From positions 103,716,026-103,780,025 of the forward strand of contig OX638132.1 of the NCBI GenBank assembly GCA_951804985.1: a stretch of DNA of 64,000 nt, given 5' to 3'. The notes beneath the pieces are model-generated. The model was not told the origin of the DNA, did not search any database, and saw only the letters and a list, made by a program, of their open reading frames with translations. Numbering within the stretch: the first letter of the stretch is position 1; every line of letters starts with the position of its first letter. Shown in pieces: positions 43,806 through 55,950 of the stretch. The stretch comes from Dryomyza anilis (taxonomy: Eukaryota > Arthropoda > Insecta > Diptera > Dryomyzidae). The position numbers and the translations under genes were made by a program.

Positions 43806-45681
43806 GAGTGAGCGCAACGAGTAACTATTGAAAAGACGAACATTGAAAACGAATCAGCCGATCGGCGTTTGACGGCAGTAATGTTGTTGTCGGTATTTAT
43901 GTGTTTATAAAAAATACAACGAACATTCGAAAAGCAATATATCCAACAACAAATATTTTTTTTTTTGAAAACATTGAATAATGAAAAAATTTTGTATGAA
44001 TCAAAAGCAGTTTCAAATTTTTATTAGATTTTTTACAAAAGCTAAAAAGTCCTCTTTCAAATTCTACATTATTTCCCAAATGATAAACTGCATTTTCTCT
44101 TTAACGATAAGTATATCAGTATAAAATATAAATCGAAAGCAGTTCTACTAAATTCCTGCACAGTCTACCTCACAAAAGTGTAGTAATAAACGACTTGAAT
44201 TATGAGCTTGCGGTTGCGTCGAGATATCAGCCACAACTTGATATTTTGATGGATTTCAATTTGAGTAAACCAAAAAGTTAAAGACACAAACTGCACTAAA
44301 GCCAAAACCATATCAGCCATGTTTACGGTTCAAAGCTTATTACAACAAAGTAAGATCCGCACTTAAGCCAAATTTTTGCATTTAAGCCGTAATGCGTTGT
44401 GTTGTGTTGACAATGATCTGAACGTATTTTGCGGTTAGTCTGCTGAATTCTTGTTGGCCCTTATTGCAGCAGTCAGTGTGTCTTTTAAAAGGCAGTTAAC
44501 AGTAACGAGCTGCAGTCGCTGGAGTCGCGGTCTGCTGCGGCGCAATTTAATGGCTTAGCTCCGAAAACTCATTAACACTTATTAAATTAAGTGTTGCCAA
44601 CTTTGCGGTTTTTCGCACTCAGTTGCTGTGTTTATTGGGGGCATCCGTCAACGGTTGCTGCTGCCTGCCGCCTGCAACTTTTTTAAATAATGCGCGCTCA
44701 CGCTTAGATATGGAAATGAGCACAAACTTGGCAACAAAGTTATTTAAATTATTTCCCACATTATTTGCATTGCATTAAACTAATTGAAGTGCAACAACGA
44801 AAGCCATCGGGAACGCAGTTAAACAAATATGGCGTCAATAATGGCGTCTGCCGCCAATGTTGCCTCTTTTCAGTCGCATTATGATTTAGTCGCAAATGCA
44901 TTCGTTCATCACTCCAATTGTTTTAAGTTATTAACATCTATAATGCACTCTGGATCACTGGCGCGTAGACAATCGACATAAAAATGGCCGCCAATTATCA
45001 TTCTCGAGTAAAACAAAACGTCAAACAACAAACACAATACATGGTGTTTATGCATGAAGAATTTGTGAGTCAACACGCAACATTGTTTGACACTCCCGCG
45101 CCCTCCTCACTCACTCACTTCCGTCTGTCACAACAGTTCGTGGTCGCCCTTCTGGGAATTTGTTGAAATTTCCATATTTTTTTTGCTGCCATTTTCCAAT
45201 TCCATTTTGAAAACGATTACGTTTCCATTTCATTTTAATTTTCTGTATTTATTACCGACATTAGCTAAATAGGTATTTGTAGCGTATCATGTTAATATCA
45301 CGAACAAATTATATTTTGACATAAAACGTATTTGACCCTTTGAGACTTTGCTAGATATAATTGGAGTTTAATGTATTAAAAGAAATACCTATAGATTGGA
45401 TTAGTATTTGAAAAATTAATTTCAAATAGTGGAATTAGTTGGCTTTTAAATTTAATGAACAGTTTCGAAATTAGTATTTTTTAAATATTCTTTAATAAAC
45501 GTCAGATATCCCAGTGACAGTATTTTTTAGAATTACATAAACAAAAAGGACGACGAAATAAAGAATAAAAAAAAATATTTCATGAAATTTATTGGATGGA
45601 TTCAAAGTAATTTGACTAAAGTATTGGTGGTGTACGAAATTAATCCACCATTTCATTGAAATATGTATTAAAATTCATTAC
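43806..45681. other. Unique GC-richer region (43.8-45.2 kb), no gene supported
   Basis: Contains gene-desert-like but GC-richer single-copy sequence (for example about 44380-45170). Frames at 44984-45166 and 45087-45272 overlap and lack domains. It could be conserved non-coding DNA, which is inference. Confidence 0.4.
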
Positions 45682-45926
45682 ATATCGTCGTTGTAGAACG
45701 AAAGGTCACCAAATACATTTTCAAAATGCAAAATATTCATTTACAAAAATCATTATCGATGATCTCAATGTTTTTTACCACATGATAAGAAAATGTAAAT
45801 CTATCAACTAATATTTCAACTTTAAAAACGCATTAATTACTTTTTATAATATTAATCAACAAACTCGAAATTTAAGTTTTTCATAAAAATATATTTGGTG
45901 ACTTTTCGTTCTACAACGACGATATA
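45682..45926. mobile_element. 245-bp palindromic MITE, TIR ATATCGTCGTTGTAGAACG
   Basis: The left arm ATATCGTCGTTGTAGAACGA followed by AAGGTCACCAAATACAT is mirrored by ATATTTGGTGACTTTTCGTT then CTACAACGACGATAT at 45889-45926. The arms are about 38 bp with few mismatches. The interior is AT-rich. A single copy in the window. TA or TTA flanks cannot be decided. Confidence 0.8.
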
Positions 45927-46156
45927 TTTAAATTTTCCCGAAATGAGAAAAATATTTTTTCGTCGTTTCGAGTACGGTTTTTTGTTTTTTTTAATTACGG
46001 TTACTTTTTGTCTATATTTTCAATGTCTTGAACAAAAAACCAAATTACTAAGTAAAACCTAAAAATTTTAATTATATTTTTATTAGAACAAAAAAAAATA
46101 TGTTTTTCTATTTGTTTTTCACACTTTTTTTAAAATTCGGTATAAAACTGATACCG

Positions 46157-46446
46157 CGTAGCTCAGTGGTTAGTGCGTTGGACTGCGAGCCGAAAGGTCC
46201 CCGGTTCAAGCCTGGACTGGGGCTAACAACATCTTTTCATAGAAACATTTTTCTATACCGCGCTACCTCTCGGCAGTAAATGGCAAATCTACGAGAGTAA
46301 AACCTTGCCTATGAAAAGCTCTCACCCGCCGTTCGGATTCGGCAATAAACTGTAGGTCCCACCACTTTGAGTACAAATATCACACGCACAGCTCAAAATG
46401 GTGAGAGAGCTCGGCCGAAGTTCTATACTGGACTGTCTATTATTAT
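46157..46446 (+). mobile_element. tRNA-derived SINE (Arg-like head) with 16-bp target duplication
   Basis: The head has an A box GCTCAGTGGTTAGTGCG, an anticodon-loop-like CTGCGAG (GCG) and a B box GGTTCAAGCC (46203-46212). The body contains CCGCCGTTCGGATTCGGC, AACTGTAGGTCCC and GAGAGAGCTCGGCC. It ends in a TATTATTATTA tail. TATAAAACTGATACCG occurs at both sides (46141-46156 and 46447-46462). The body words occur at the 3' ends of some insect LINEs, suggesting a shared reverse transcriptase recognition tail (family knowledge from memory; the LINE is not named). Confidence 0.9.
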
Positions 46447-46536
46447 TATAAAACTGATACCGTGTATGTTTTCTGCCAGATCTTTCGGTTTAAAATATCG
46501 GATACGATTTAAAGCTCTCTTTTCCATGATTTAGTT

Positions 46537-47147
46537 AAAGCCGGTTTTACAGTGCTAGTTTTAACCTAGTTTAACAGTGCTAGTTTAAACCTAGTGTTTG
46601 TATTTAAGAATAAAAATGCAGAATTTAAAAAAGAATGCAATTTAAATTTGCGTGAAATGTGCGTGAACAAAAAAATAATTTTTTTGAAAAAATATTAATT
46701 TTCAAACAATAAAAAAAATGAAAAGTTAATTTAAAAATACTAAAAATTGAATACAGTGTTTCTGAACACCTATTTTAACCTTTTTTGAATTAAACGTCTC
46801 ATAAATTTAATCGACGTTTAACTTTGATAGCTGTTTTACAGTGAAACTTTAAAATGAACTGAGCCATGTCGGATATGACAAAACTGGCAAATGTCAACAA
46901 ATTATCGATTTTTATCTATAATTTGGAACAGCTGATAATTTTATGCAAACTTTATGTAAATCAAGACATTTAGATTAATAAAATAAATGAAATATACAAA
47001 AGATCGAGTAACTTCAGTACAAGTGAGGGTAGAAGTTTGAGTATCTGTCAAAAACATTAATTTATAATCACTGTAAAACTGAATTCTGAGAATAAACTAC
47101 GTTTAACCCACAAATCTAGTTAAACTACCACTGTCAAACCGGCCCTT
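46537..47147. mobile_element. TIR element, ends AAGCCGGTTTTACAGTG / CACTGTCAAACCGGCCCTT
   Basis: The inverted ends extend inward: GCTAGTTTTAACCTAGTTTA against ACTAGATTTGTGGGTTAAAC-type sequence on the other strand. A direct subterminal duplication, ACAGTGCTAGTTT(T/A)AACC, is at the left. An internal TGTTTTACAGTGAAAC (46831) repeats the terminal word. TTA lies next to both ends. 611 bp, non-coding. The superfamily cannot be told from the ends alone. Confidence 0.75.
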
Positions 47148-47198
47148 AGAGTGTGTTATAAAAAAATAAAAACAGTTGTAATATAATTATTAAAATTG

Positions 47199-48054
47199 TA
47201 CACCCAGAAAAAAATCATGGTAAATTGATAGTATTTCAATAGAAAAACAATAATTTATACCATTAAAATTGGTCAATAGGATGCATCCCATTTGTTCAGT
47301 AATATTGAAACTGTTAATACAATGAGTGGTTATACCATATATTTTATATTGTGATATTTTAATTACAATAAGAAAGACCTATACAAATTTAATGATACGT
47401 ATTATTAATTTTATGGTCAAATTACATTTTTCTAATAATTTATTAAAACAAAAATGTATTTCAGTTAATTTATTGTATATATTATTTTATTTAAATGTCG
47501 AAATTGATATTCACTTTTACAACATATACATAAAAAGACACTTCTTGCTGCAAAAGGTTATAACACATTTAATGTTTGCTTTGGTTTCCAATAATTGATT
47601 GTAGTACTTGAGTCTGCAGTTGTTTTTGAGTCCGTTACCATAATAGAATTTCGATGTATTATAAATTTTCTGTAATAAATAAAAATATAAATAAATATAT
47701 AAATATAATTTATTAACATTTTATTAATTTATTAATATATATTTATTAATATTATTAATTTTATTAATTTATTTATTTATTAACATTGACGTACAAAACG
47801 AGCTTGTTTGTATTCGTTTTTATGTTTTTTTACACCACGTTTATTATTATAGGAGGAAACCATTAAAACAACAGTATTTATTCTATTTAAAATAATAATA
47901 TTGAAATATTTAAATTTATGGTACTGAATTTTTCAAATACTATTGAATTAATTAGAAAACTTTTGATTTAAAAAGAAAAAACTATTAATACATGAACCAT
48001 AAGATCAATGGTCGTACCATAAAGTACTTAATGGTACATTTTCTTCTGAGTGTA
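47199..48054. mobile_element. TACACCCAG MITE, long subfamily, complete, 856 bp
   Basis: It starts TACACCCAGAAAAAAATCAT and ends ATTTTCTTCTGAGTGTA. The first 120 bp and the part near 47940 match the truncated copy at 7537-7815. The longer interior contains a (TTATTAAT)n-like microsatellite (47700-47790). The 90-aa frame at 47326-47598 is AT-rich with no domain. An autonomous origin cannot be inferred. Confidence 0.75.
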
Positions 48055-48158
48055 GATAAACAATAATTTTGTCCTGACAACACATTAGATTATATAGGTT
48101 ACCACCATCAAATTTGTATCATTGATCATTTTCAGTAAGTCGTATAATTCCAATATCC

Positions 48159-48339
48159 ACACTCAGGATAAAACTATAAAATCTATAGTTTAAAAAAAAA
48201 CTGTTAAAATTAGTCAATATGATACATTCTGATTTTAATGGGGAAATACTATAAAATACTTCAAAATACTATTAAATTGTTTTTGTGTTTATAGGAAAAT
48301 ATTTATTTGTCCTATTGATCAATTTTAATTTCTGAGTGC
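48159..48339. mobile_element. TACACCCAG-family MITE, short subfamily, 181 bp
   Basis: The ends are CACTCAGGATAAAACTATAA and CAATTTTAATTTCTGAGTG. The interior carries AATTAGTCAATATGATACAT and TGTCCTATTGATC, as in 29692 and 30445. Confidence 0.7.
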
Positions 48340-48404
48340 CATATTAGAGTGCAATTCATCAAATTCGTGCCTATGAATTATGTTCTAATACCATGAACAT
48401 AAAT

Positions 48405-48720
48405 CTGTGGAAATATGGATTAACAGCATAACTCGAGATATGTTCAAATTGAGTTATAAATATCATCGTAATCCTGATATTTGAATTAATTTTGTGTCAA
48501 ATTTTATTACTGATCCTTCTTATAGTTGCTGAGATACAAGCAAAAAACCTAAAAGCATATTTATTTAAAAAAAAAAAAACATTCGAAAAAAATTCTAACA
48601 AAAACATTTTGCAGACATTTATTTTATTTAAGTTTTTCATAAATTTGCAAATATAATTTTTAAAATAATTTTCGGAATCAGTTGTAAGGTTTAAAAATGC
48701 TCTCCTGAAAACTTCAAAAA
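48405..48720 (+). repeat. Dispersed repeat Q, copy 1
   Basis: Shared in the same order and orientation with 60990-61325: TTAACAGCATAACT, GAGATATGTTCAAATTGAG, ATCGTAATCCTGATAT, TTTGTGTCAAATTTT, ACATTTTGCAGACATTTATT and AAAAATGCTCTCCTGA. The copies look roughly 85 percent alike by eye. The ends are not defined and there is no coding sequence. Confidence 0.8.
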
Positions 48721-49707
48721 ATAAACTTTATTTCATATTGCCACAGAAATAGTGTTGTATGAAATATATTGCAAATGTTATAAAATTTAATTTAAAGTAT
48801 TAAGCTATAAATTGCCCAAACCACTAAATTTAAATGGTAAGATTTAAAATTTAAAAACCACTTTTTCGGTTTATTTGCGTTTAAGTTTCAAATTCGACTC
48901 AATGAACTACAGTATAGGGGTTTTAAATTAAAAGCTTTTAAATGTATAACTTTTAATAAAAATAATTTTAATATAAAATTCATACTTTCATTTTAAATCG
49001 CCATTTACAAACACAAAAATGTATATCCTAAATTACCAAGTCTTTTTTTTACATTTCCTCGAACTCATTTGAGTATTCGAAAAACTATACTCGAAAATAG
49101 GTTTAGTTTATATTCTTCCCTATTACATTATTTTTTTCCCTAGATAATGTAGGCTTTTCGACGAGCCCCAAAGGCCTCCATGAATGCGGGGTCTGTTTCT
49201 ATGCATATCGACGTTTCATCGGTTGGTTCTTGTTCGGATGATGGACGACGCAGGCAGGTTCTTTCAGTTCGTCCGATGGTTCACTTGTCTAATACATGGT
49301 TGACGTGGTCACGGCATGTAATTATTATAAGGGTAATAATTCCGCATGCAATCTGTTTACTGGAATTAGCATTTGCATGTGGTCCGCCGCATGTGTAGGG
49401 AGCACTTTTATCAGGCGGACCACTCGTCGTCGGCGGTGGCGGCGGTGCTGCGGCTGGCTCTTTCTGCGGCTGCCAATAAAGGCAAATTAATTGGCTAAAA
49501 TACAGAGCGTGATATTAGCTGATAATTAAGCAAATTAGATGGAAGCATGGCGGTCGTAACACGCAGACTTTGCGAAACATGTAATGTAACTTTTTCTAAA
49601 TAATAAAAACACTTAAAATTTATATTTTGTTAATGTCTATATTATTTTAAAATTAACATATGTATTGTAAAAAAAAATATGTACTGAAAAATTATTTTTT
49701 TAATATT
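48721..49707. other. AT-rich DNA and a short GC-richer island (49.15-49.56 kb)
   Basis: The frames at 49180-49398 and 49296-49490 overlap in different phases and have no domain. CGTCGTCGGCGGTGGCGGCG-like triplet sequence lies at about 49425-49455. No gene is supported. Confidence 0.4.
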
Positions 49708-49867
49708 AGCTGCGTTTTTTTCATAATTTAAATTTGAGCTGGAACAAATTTTGTACGCAAAACAAAAACAATTTGAGCTCGATAAATCTATCTAGCTCAA
49801 ATTTGTTTTTGTTTTGCGTATAAAACTTGTACCGGCTCAAATTTAAATTATGAAAAAAAACGCAGCT
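49708..49867. mobile_element. 160-bp near-perfect palindromic MITE with 3-bp ATT duplication
   Basis: AGCTGCGTTTTTTTCATAAT then TTAAATTTGAGC (49708 onward) is mirrored almost exactly by GCTCAAATTTAAATTATGAA ... CGCAGCT (ending 49867). Inner arms (ACAAATTTTGTACGCAAAAC / GTTTTGCGTATAAAACTTGT) also pair. ATT flanks both sides (49705-49707, 49868-49870). The whole transcript would fold as one hairpin. A 3-bp duplication is seen in PIF/Harbinger and CACTA groups. The assignment is open. Confidence 0.85.
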
Positions 49868-49924
49868 ATTATGAAATTATTCAATGATTTTTTTTATTTT
49901 ATTTAAAATGTAGTTAAAAATTTA

Positions 49925-50245
49925 TTGAATATGAATTTTTCATGAAAAATTTAAGTTTTAATGAAAAAATTGAATTTTAGATGAAAATTTGAATTTTTAA
50001 TGAATAATTGAAATTTTAGTGAAAAATTGAACTTTTACTGAAAATTGAATTTTGTAGTGAAAGATTGAATTTTTAGTTCAAAATTTTATTTTTAATGATA
50101 ATTTTAATTTTTAGTGAAAATTTGAATTTTTAATGAAAATGGATTTTTAGTGAATTTTTTTTTTTTGAAAATTTTAATTTAAAATTTTTGAGTACAAATT
50201 TTCAGTACGAACATTTGATAGAAAATTTCATTTTGATTGAAAATA
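49925..50245. repeat. Degenerate 19-bp-type minisatellite
   Basis: Repeats of TGAAAAATTGAATTTTTA with many changes, clearly the same type as 6753-7505 but much more diverged, so probably older or less homogenised. Confidence 0.75.
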
Positions 50246-51020
50246 TTATTTGTAAAGCTTTTATGTAAAACATTCCGCAAATTTCTACTGTGTCGTCACA
50301 ATAACCCAAAAGTAAATATTGAGTCTTTGGTCGGCCCGTCCGCTGACCCTAATTGTAGGGTATGCCAGGTCGTCGAGTGCCGACCACTTCGTAGTGAGCG
50401 TAGTGCGTGTCTGTGCATCGCTGCGTCTGCTTTATAATCAAGGTGCTTCAAGTAGAACCAAAGACTCTTAAGTATTTAGAAGAGTATTTTGTAGAACCCA
50501 CGTGACGATCATGGTTGCGTGAGGTTTCCAATAAAGTTGTCGTAATATGCGCCATGTTTTTTTCCTGTTTCTTCTTTTGCTGCCGTACAATATGCAAACA
50601 CGCTTATGAGCCCGTCTCGTACACCCTACATATTCGCACTGTAATGAGGATGTTTGGCGCTTAAGTGCCGGGTATTTGACGGATACATATTTAGTATATA
50701 ATTTAACACACTTTATGCTGCGCACTTTTTACCGCACAATACTTTTTATGTAAATATTATAATGAATGGCGGACGGTTTAAAAAGCGACTCTTATGTCAA
50801 ACAGTGGCTATTTTTTTATAGTATCTGCAGTTAATCAATGCTAATTTGTTGGCAAAAAGTTAACATTTTTTTGTATCATACACAGAAAAAAATGTGTGTA
50901 TAAATTATGTATTTGCAATCTAGGTACTTTTTATTACAAATTGTGCTTTTTTTCATGCTCCAGTCGTTCTTGTTCTTGCATCGGCAGGTCGATCATGTTC
51001 TTGCTCTTTTGCAAAATAAG
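50246..51020. other. Unique GC-richer DNA (50.27-50.74 kb)
   Basis: Short frames at 50237-50437 (plus) and 50468-50725 (minus) have no recognisable domain. Nothing else seen. Confidence 0.4.
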
Positions 51021-51923
51021 TACACTCAAAATAAATAGTCTGCTATTAATAGCAAACTCTGAATGCTAAATTTTAGCAAACTTTAAATTGCATTTACAGC
51101 AGACATTTGTCTGCAATAGCGAACTGTTTGCCGGGAATCTTAGTTCTGCTAGTGAACAAGATCGTGCTAGTGTCACTGGTGTGCATATCGCTGGTGTAGC
51201 TAACCTGTACTAGATGGCGCCACAGTCACGTGACGCTGCAGCTAAATGTGTCTATAATTCGTAGACTCTTATTCGACAACCTGTTTATTGAAAAGAGATA
51301 TTTCTTCTACGTAATAATAATGCACGCATGCAAGAGTGAAAATGTGAAATAAAAGTAAAAAATAAGATAAATAAAAAAAATATAATAAATATAATAATAT
51401 AAAAATAAAAAATAGTAAAAATATAATAATATATCAGAAAAAAATTAAAATACAAAAACAAATATTATTTTATTTTCTATTTTATGAATTGGAGTTAACA
51501 TAACAAAAATTAGTTAATTGTTCTAAAATTGTCTGCTTTAATAGCATAAAAAATGTTTACTGAAACAGCAAACTGTCATTTGCTGTTTCAGCAGAATCCA
51601 GCGCTTTCCTCTTTTCAGCAAAATTTTTTGTTATATTGGCAACCTTTTTTGCTACTGTTACAGACTTTTTATTTTGATTGTATTGTTCTTTCTGTAATAG
51701 TCTTGTATTTCTTGCAAAAATTCTGTTATGAAAATGAAATTAGAAGTGTCTTCTTGTTCATGTTCTTGGATCGGCAATCGATCTTGTTCTTTCTGCAATA
51801 GTCGAACAATTCTTGCAAATTTTAGAGCTTTAGTAAAATCCGGCCTCTCCTCTTTTCAGCAAAATTTGTTGCTATTTTAGCACCATTTTTTAAATACTTT
51901 TGTAGTCTTTTTATTTTGAGTGA
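51021..51923. mobile_element. TIR element, ends TACACTCAAAATAAATAGTC / GTCTTTTTATTTTGAGTGA, 903 bp
   Basis: The ends are inverted repeats of about 20 bp. An internal copy of the right end (CAGACTTTTTATTTTGATTG near 51660) preceded by CTCTTTTCAGCAAAATTTTT matches CTCTTTTCAGCAAAATTTGT followed by AGTCTTTTTATTTTGAGTG at the true end. The right terminal portion (about 90 bp) is therefore duplicated. CAGCAAA/TTTGCTG words are frequent. The 82-aa frame at 51553-51801 is not recognisable. The TIR core ACTCAAAATAA is shared with the ACGAAA MITEs, but the interiors differ. Confidence 0.7.
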
Positions 51924-51929
51924 ATAATT

Positions 51930-52268
51930 CAAACAAAGAATTTGTCTCCATTTATACATTTATTGATTTAAAATTCTTATAAGATTTATGATTTTTATTA
52001 TTGAATGTTCATTGCATCATATTAATGAACAAGTGTACATCATATTGAACAATTTTGTTCATCAAACCAATATTTTCTTAACTATCATAAATCTTATAAG
52101 AATTATAAATACATAAAAGTGTAAATTGAGACAAATTTTTGTTTGAAATGTGATGCTAAAGAAAATATTAAAAATGAAAGAACATTAAAAAAAATACGAT
52201 TTTAATGCAATGAATGAAGTAATCAATACGATGAATACTGGTTGTTGGTGAATTTTTTTTCTTGTGCA
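51930..52268. mobile_element. Palindromic MITE related to 30853-31295
   Basis: TTTGTCTCCATTTATACATT, AAATTCTTATAAGATTTATG, its mirror CATAAATCTTATAAGAATTA, ATTCATCAA-type words and the right end TGGTTGTTGGTGAATTTTTT match the 30853 element. The left end is missing, next to the TIR element at 51021-51923, which may have removed it. Confidence 0.65.
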
Positions 52269-54386
52269 TATTTATAGGAATTAATTTTAAAAGGTTTGTG
52301 AATGTGCTAAAGTGATTTGAGAACTAACTACAAACGACTAAAGAACGATTTGCATTCGAATACTCAACGAGTGAACATATTTTTCGTAGTTTATTTTTCA
52401 TAATCTTGGTGATAAAAAATATGATTGATTTTTTGAACAATAACACTAAAGATTAAACAGGCAATTGTTAATAATAAAAAAAAGTTTGCCCCAACCAACT
52501 TATTTGATTCTCTCAACGTCTTAGTCGGTTGTTATTGTCAAATGAAAAAAGATGTAGTTAGTACTGCAACCAATTTCGAACTGTTTTAGAACTATTTAGT
52601 ACAGATTTAGAGTGTATAGGCTAATATAGCAGTTTCGCTAGCAATTATGTAAACCATTCGATTTAACCAAATGTTAGTTGGTACAACTAACTTTTTCATT
52701 CATCCAACCTCATGCCAAAAGAGGATTTGTTCGTGTGTAAAATTAATAATGTAATATATCAAAATAAACCATTATAAACAAATAAAAACATACGAAAAAA
52801 ATATATTTTAAATTTTTCAATAGAATCATTCAAATTTATAAATATTATATTATTTGAATTTTATTAATTACTTTTATAAGTTTATTACTTGATTTCGAAT
52901 ATATTTTTTAAGTTGTAATTTTGATGATTAAGCCAAACCTAATACAAAAATTAATTGTTGTCAGCTGATTTAATAATTAGCCATGCCGAATATGCGCACG
53001 GTATCCACAAGACACAAAATACTTAATTTGCTAACCTCACTTTCTAATCGAAAATCATAATTGTCTGTAATAATAACAAACAAATGTACTTAGTTATTAC
53101 AAGCAAACAGTAAAGCACATTTCATGTATCCAGATATAAATGCCACCGCCTATTCGAACTAAATAAATACGACTGTGTTTTTTGTGACTGTTCCTGATTG
53201 CGTGCCTTTTTGTAAACATAAACAATTCATTTGTCACACTAAATTTGTTTCAATTCATTTGACTAAATTACAATTCTCATACAATGCTTGCGCCGGCCGT
53301 GTATCTAGCAGATACATGTGCGCGACTAAAGCGTATCTCGTAATTATTTTGTTGCTGTTGTTTCATTTCACTTGGCTCTTGATTTGGTTTGTGTCCCATT
53401 AGTTGGCTGCGCCACCGTTGGCTTAATGAGGTTTCTGCTATTTTTGGTAAATTTCCAAAAAATAATTATCATTTCCCTTTCCCTATCTTAATATCTGCAT
53501 CTCTGCCCTCTGAGGTACATAGCTGCCTGTTGTTGTAGCATGGAACACGACGACGACGACGATGACTACGACGTCACAATCATTTGACAATCGCCATGGA
53601 TGAATTGCTCACAGATTTGCGTACGTATCTCTCGGATACAAATGAGCAAATGCAAATGTAGTATTGCATTTGCTGGCAACAGTTAATTAAATGCAATCAC
53701 ATTAATTTGACTTACTGAGTGCCTGGCTGCCTGCCTCCACTTTTGCAACAGTTTCATGTAATTTTAGTTGGAATAAATTTCTTTAAACAATTAAACGAAA
53801 AGTAATCATGAAGAAAATAAATTTTCTCAGTGTAGTTGCAGAACGATTACTGCGACATCTACCGTCAAATTTTAAAACTAATTGTGTTTGACTGTTTCTC
53901 CACTACCGTCTCACAGATGGCGTACGAAAATAGGTTGGTGTCTCTGTTAAAGGCATTGCACAGTTTTGGAAGCACGGTTAAGCTTACTCGAATGGTTTGA
54001 GTATTTAATACGTTATACATTTTAGTATGTACATCAATTTCGACAATATTTTTTTTTTATTTTTAATAAAAAAAAAACCTTTGTTGTTTTTTAACCCGTA
54101 GAAAATACATGTTTCACCTTGCCCAATTAATTTTTGTATTATTTCTTTTACAATTTTTTTCACTATAATATTTCTGTTATATATTTTTGTTATGTTATCA
54201 AAAAAGTGTACCTAAATGTGTTAATAGTGAACACCATTATTTTAGCAAATGACATGACATATTTTTATATAAATATGATTTAATTTTGTATATTTAGTTA
54301 AGATTAATACAAAATTCTTGATTTTTGATTTCAAAAATTTATAATTTCTAATAATTAAATGTGGTACAATATCGATATTTTCAAAT
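52269..54386. other. AT-rich then unique GC-richer island (53.0-53.8 kb)
   Basis: A (CGA)n run lies at about 53549-53567, and AATGAGCAAATGCAAATG at about 53641-53658. The 75-aa frame at 53175-53402 has a hydrophobic C-terminal stretch but no recognisable family, and I do not call it. Elsewhere nothing. Confidence 0.4.
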
Positions 54387-54439
54387 ATTATTACCAGGTC
54401 TCGCTTTTATTTGGATTTACATATTCAATATTTCAATTA

Positions 54440-55231
54440 GAGATGGGCCCGTGCCTCTTTTTGATGGCACGGACATGCACGGGCACGCCGATAGGTGACA
54501 TGAACGAGCACGTACCCGACGACTAAATTAACAGGCACGCACTAGAAGCACGATAAAGGACGGGATTTAAAAAGACACGAAGAAACAAAAAACACGGAAA
54601 AACTCGGAAAAACACGGAAAAACACGACAAAACACGTAAAAAACACGGAAAATATGAATAAGCAGAGGAAACGTGAAAAATAATATAGGAACCGTTTAGA
54701 TTTTGGAATCGGAATCGTTATTAAAAATGTGTGGAACTGGAATCGGAAACCACATATTTGTTTCTGGTTGGAATCGGAACCGCTATCTTTAAAATCCCTG
54801 TCCGGGAACGCAAAATACCGGAATCGGAATCGAAACCGATTTAATTTAATTTTACTGTTAAATTTTACTGTTGGAACCGAAATCGAAACCGGAACCACAA
54901 TTTTAAAAATCTTTTAATCCGTACCGGAACCGATATTCCAAAGGGTTTTAGTCCCTTTAATAAATAATTAAAAAAATAAGTTTGATACTGTTTTATTCTC
55001 TTAAAACCACAAGTAAAACTAAAAGTACAGATTTTTAAGAAAAGGTTAAAAATCCACGAAATTGTTATTTTCTGAAGCTGTTTTTAAAATTGTGTAAAAC
55101 TATAAAAAAAATGTTTAATGGGCGCGTGCCTGATTTTGGTGGCACAGACACGAACGGGCACGACAGCAACTACCACGCACGGAGATTTGCACGCACGAAC
55201 TCAGATTTTCGGGCGTGACACGAAAAAAATA
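54440..55231. repeat. Insertion rich in GGCACGGGCACG, ACACGGAAAA and GGAATCGG repeats
   Basis: Two similar GC-rich blocks in the same orientation flank it: GTGCCTCTTTTTGATGGCAC (54454) with GCACGGGCACG, and GTGCCTGATTTTGGTGGCAC (55124) with ACGGGCACGAC. Between them are a tandem of AAAACACGGA (54587-54650) and many GGAATCGGAACCG words (54700-54950). The frames here (54542-54898 minus, 54729-54917 plus) are low-complexity Phe-Arg or Asn-Arg repeats. The nature of the insertion is unknown. Confidence 0.6.
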
Positions 55232-55950
55232 CGGCACAATTTTAGGTAAAAATCCATATAATTGAACAAATCCATATATTTGTTTAAAACTGATCAATAT
55301 CAACTAATTTCCACTACAACTTGGACATTTTCAAACATATTTATAGTGCAATCGATAAAATCAAACAATCATACAGCAGGAAACTATATCTGGATATCAC
55401 TACAAGATATGGTTGGATTTAAAGCAAATTCACAGTGACGTATTTTATATGGAACGAATTTCTTATCATACAAAAGAGTTTTGAAGGATTAATTCGTTAA
55501 TTTGTTTTTGGTAATTAACTCAAAACATATTCTTCAGTATAATACATATCTTCGAAATAAAAAAATTATTTAATCAACCCATCATGAATAATTTTTCCAC
55601 ATGGGGCATTCCATTGTGACGGGCGTTACTTTCGTACGATTAAAAACCTTCTCATTTGATAAATTAAAAAGGATTGATATATTTTTAAGATGCAGAGCAT
55701 AGATCTTATGGTCCTTTATGCATGTATAAAAAAAACTTTTGCAATAGGTTCTATATCTTTTTACAAATTTGAAGTTAAATGCTGTGATGGGCGTTACACG
55801 TACTTTTTCACAAAACAGAGTTTACTCCACAAATTATTAAATTTTAGCTAAACTAATCGGACTATGGAGAATAAGTATCTCTCAATTACTTCATTAATAA
55901 TGGGAGTTCTCCCCTCTATAATAAAATTCTGAAATGGTTACTTTGATCAA

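Noticed and set aside
46157..46230. tRNA-Arg gene
   Set aside because: It is the head of a SINE with 16-bp duplications, and the anticodon stem is poorly paired.
47326..47598. 90-aa protein inside the long TACACCCAG MITE as a transposase
   Set aside because: Too short, AT-driven composition, no DDE or other catalytic signature visible.
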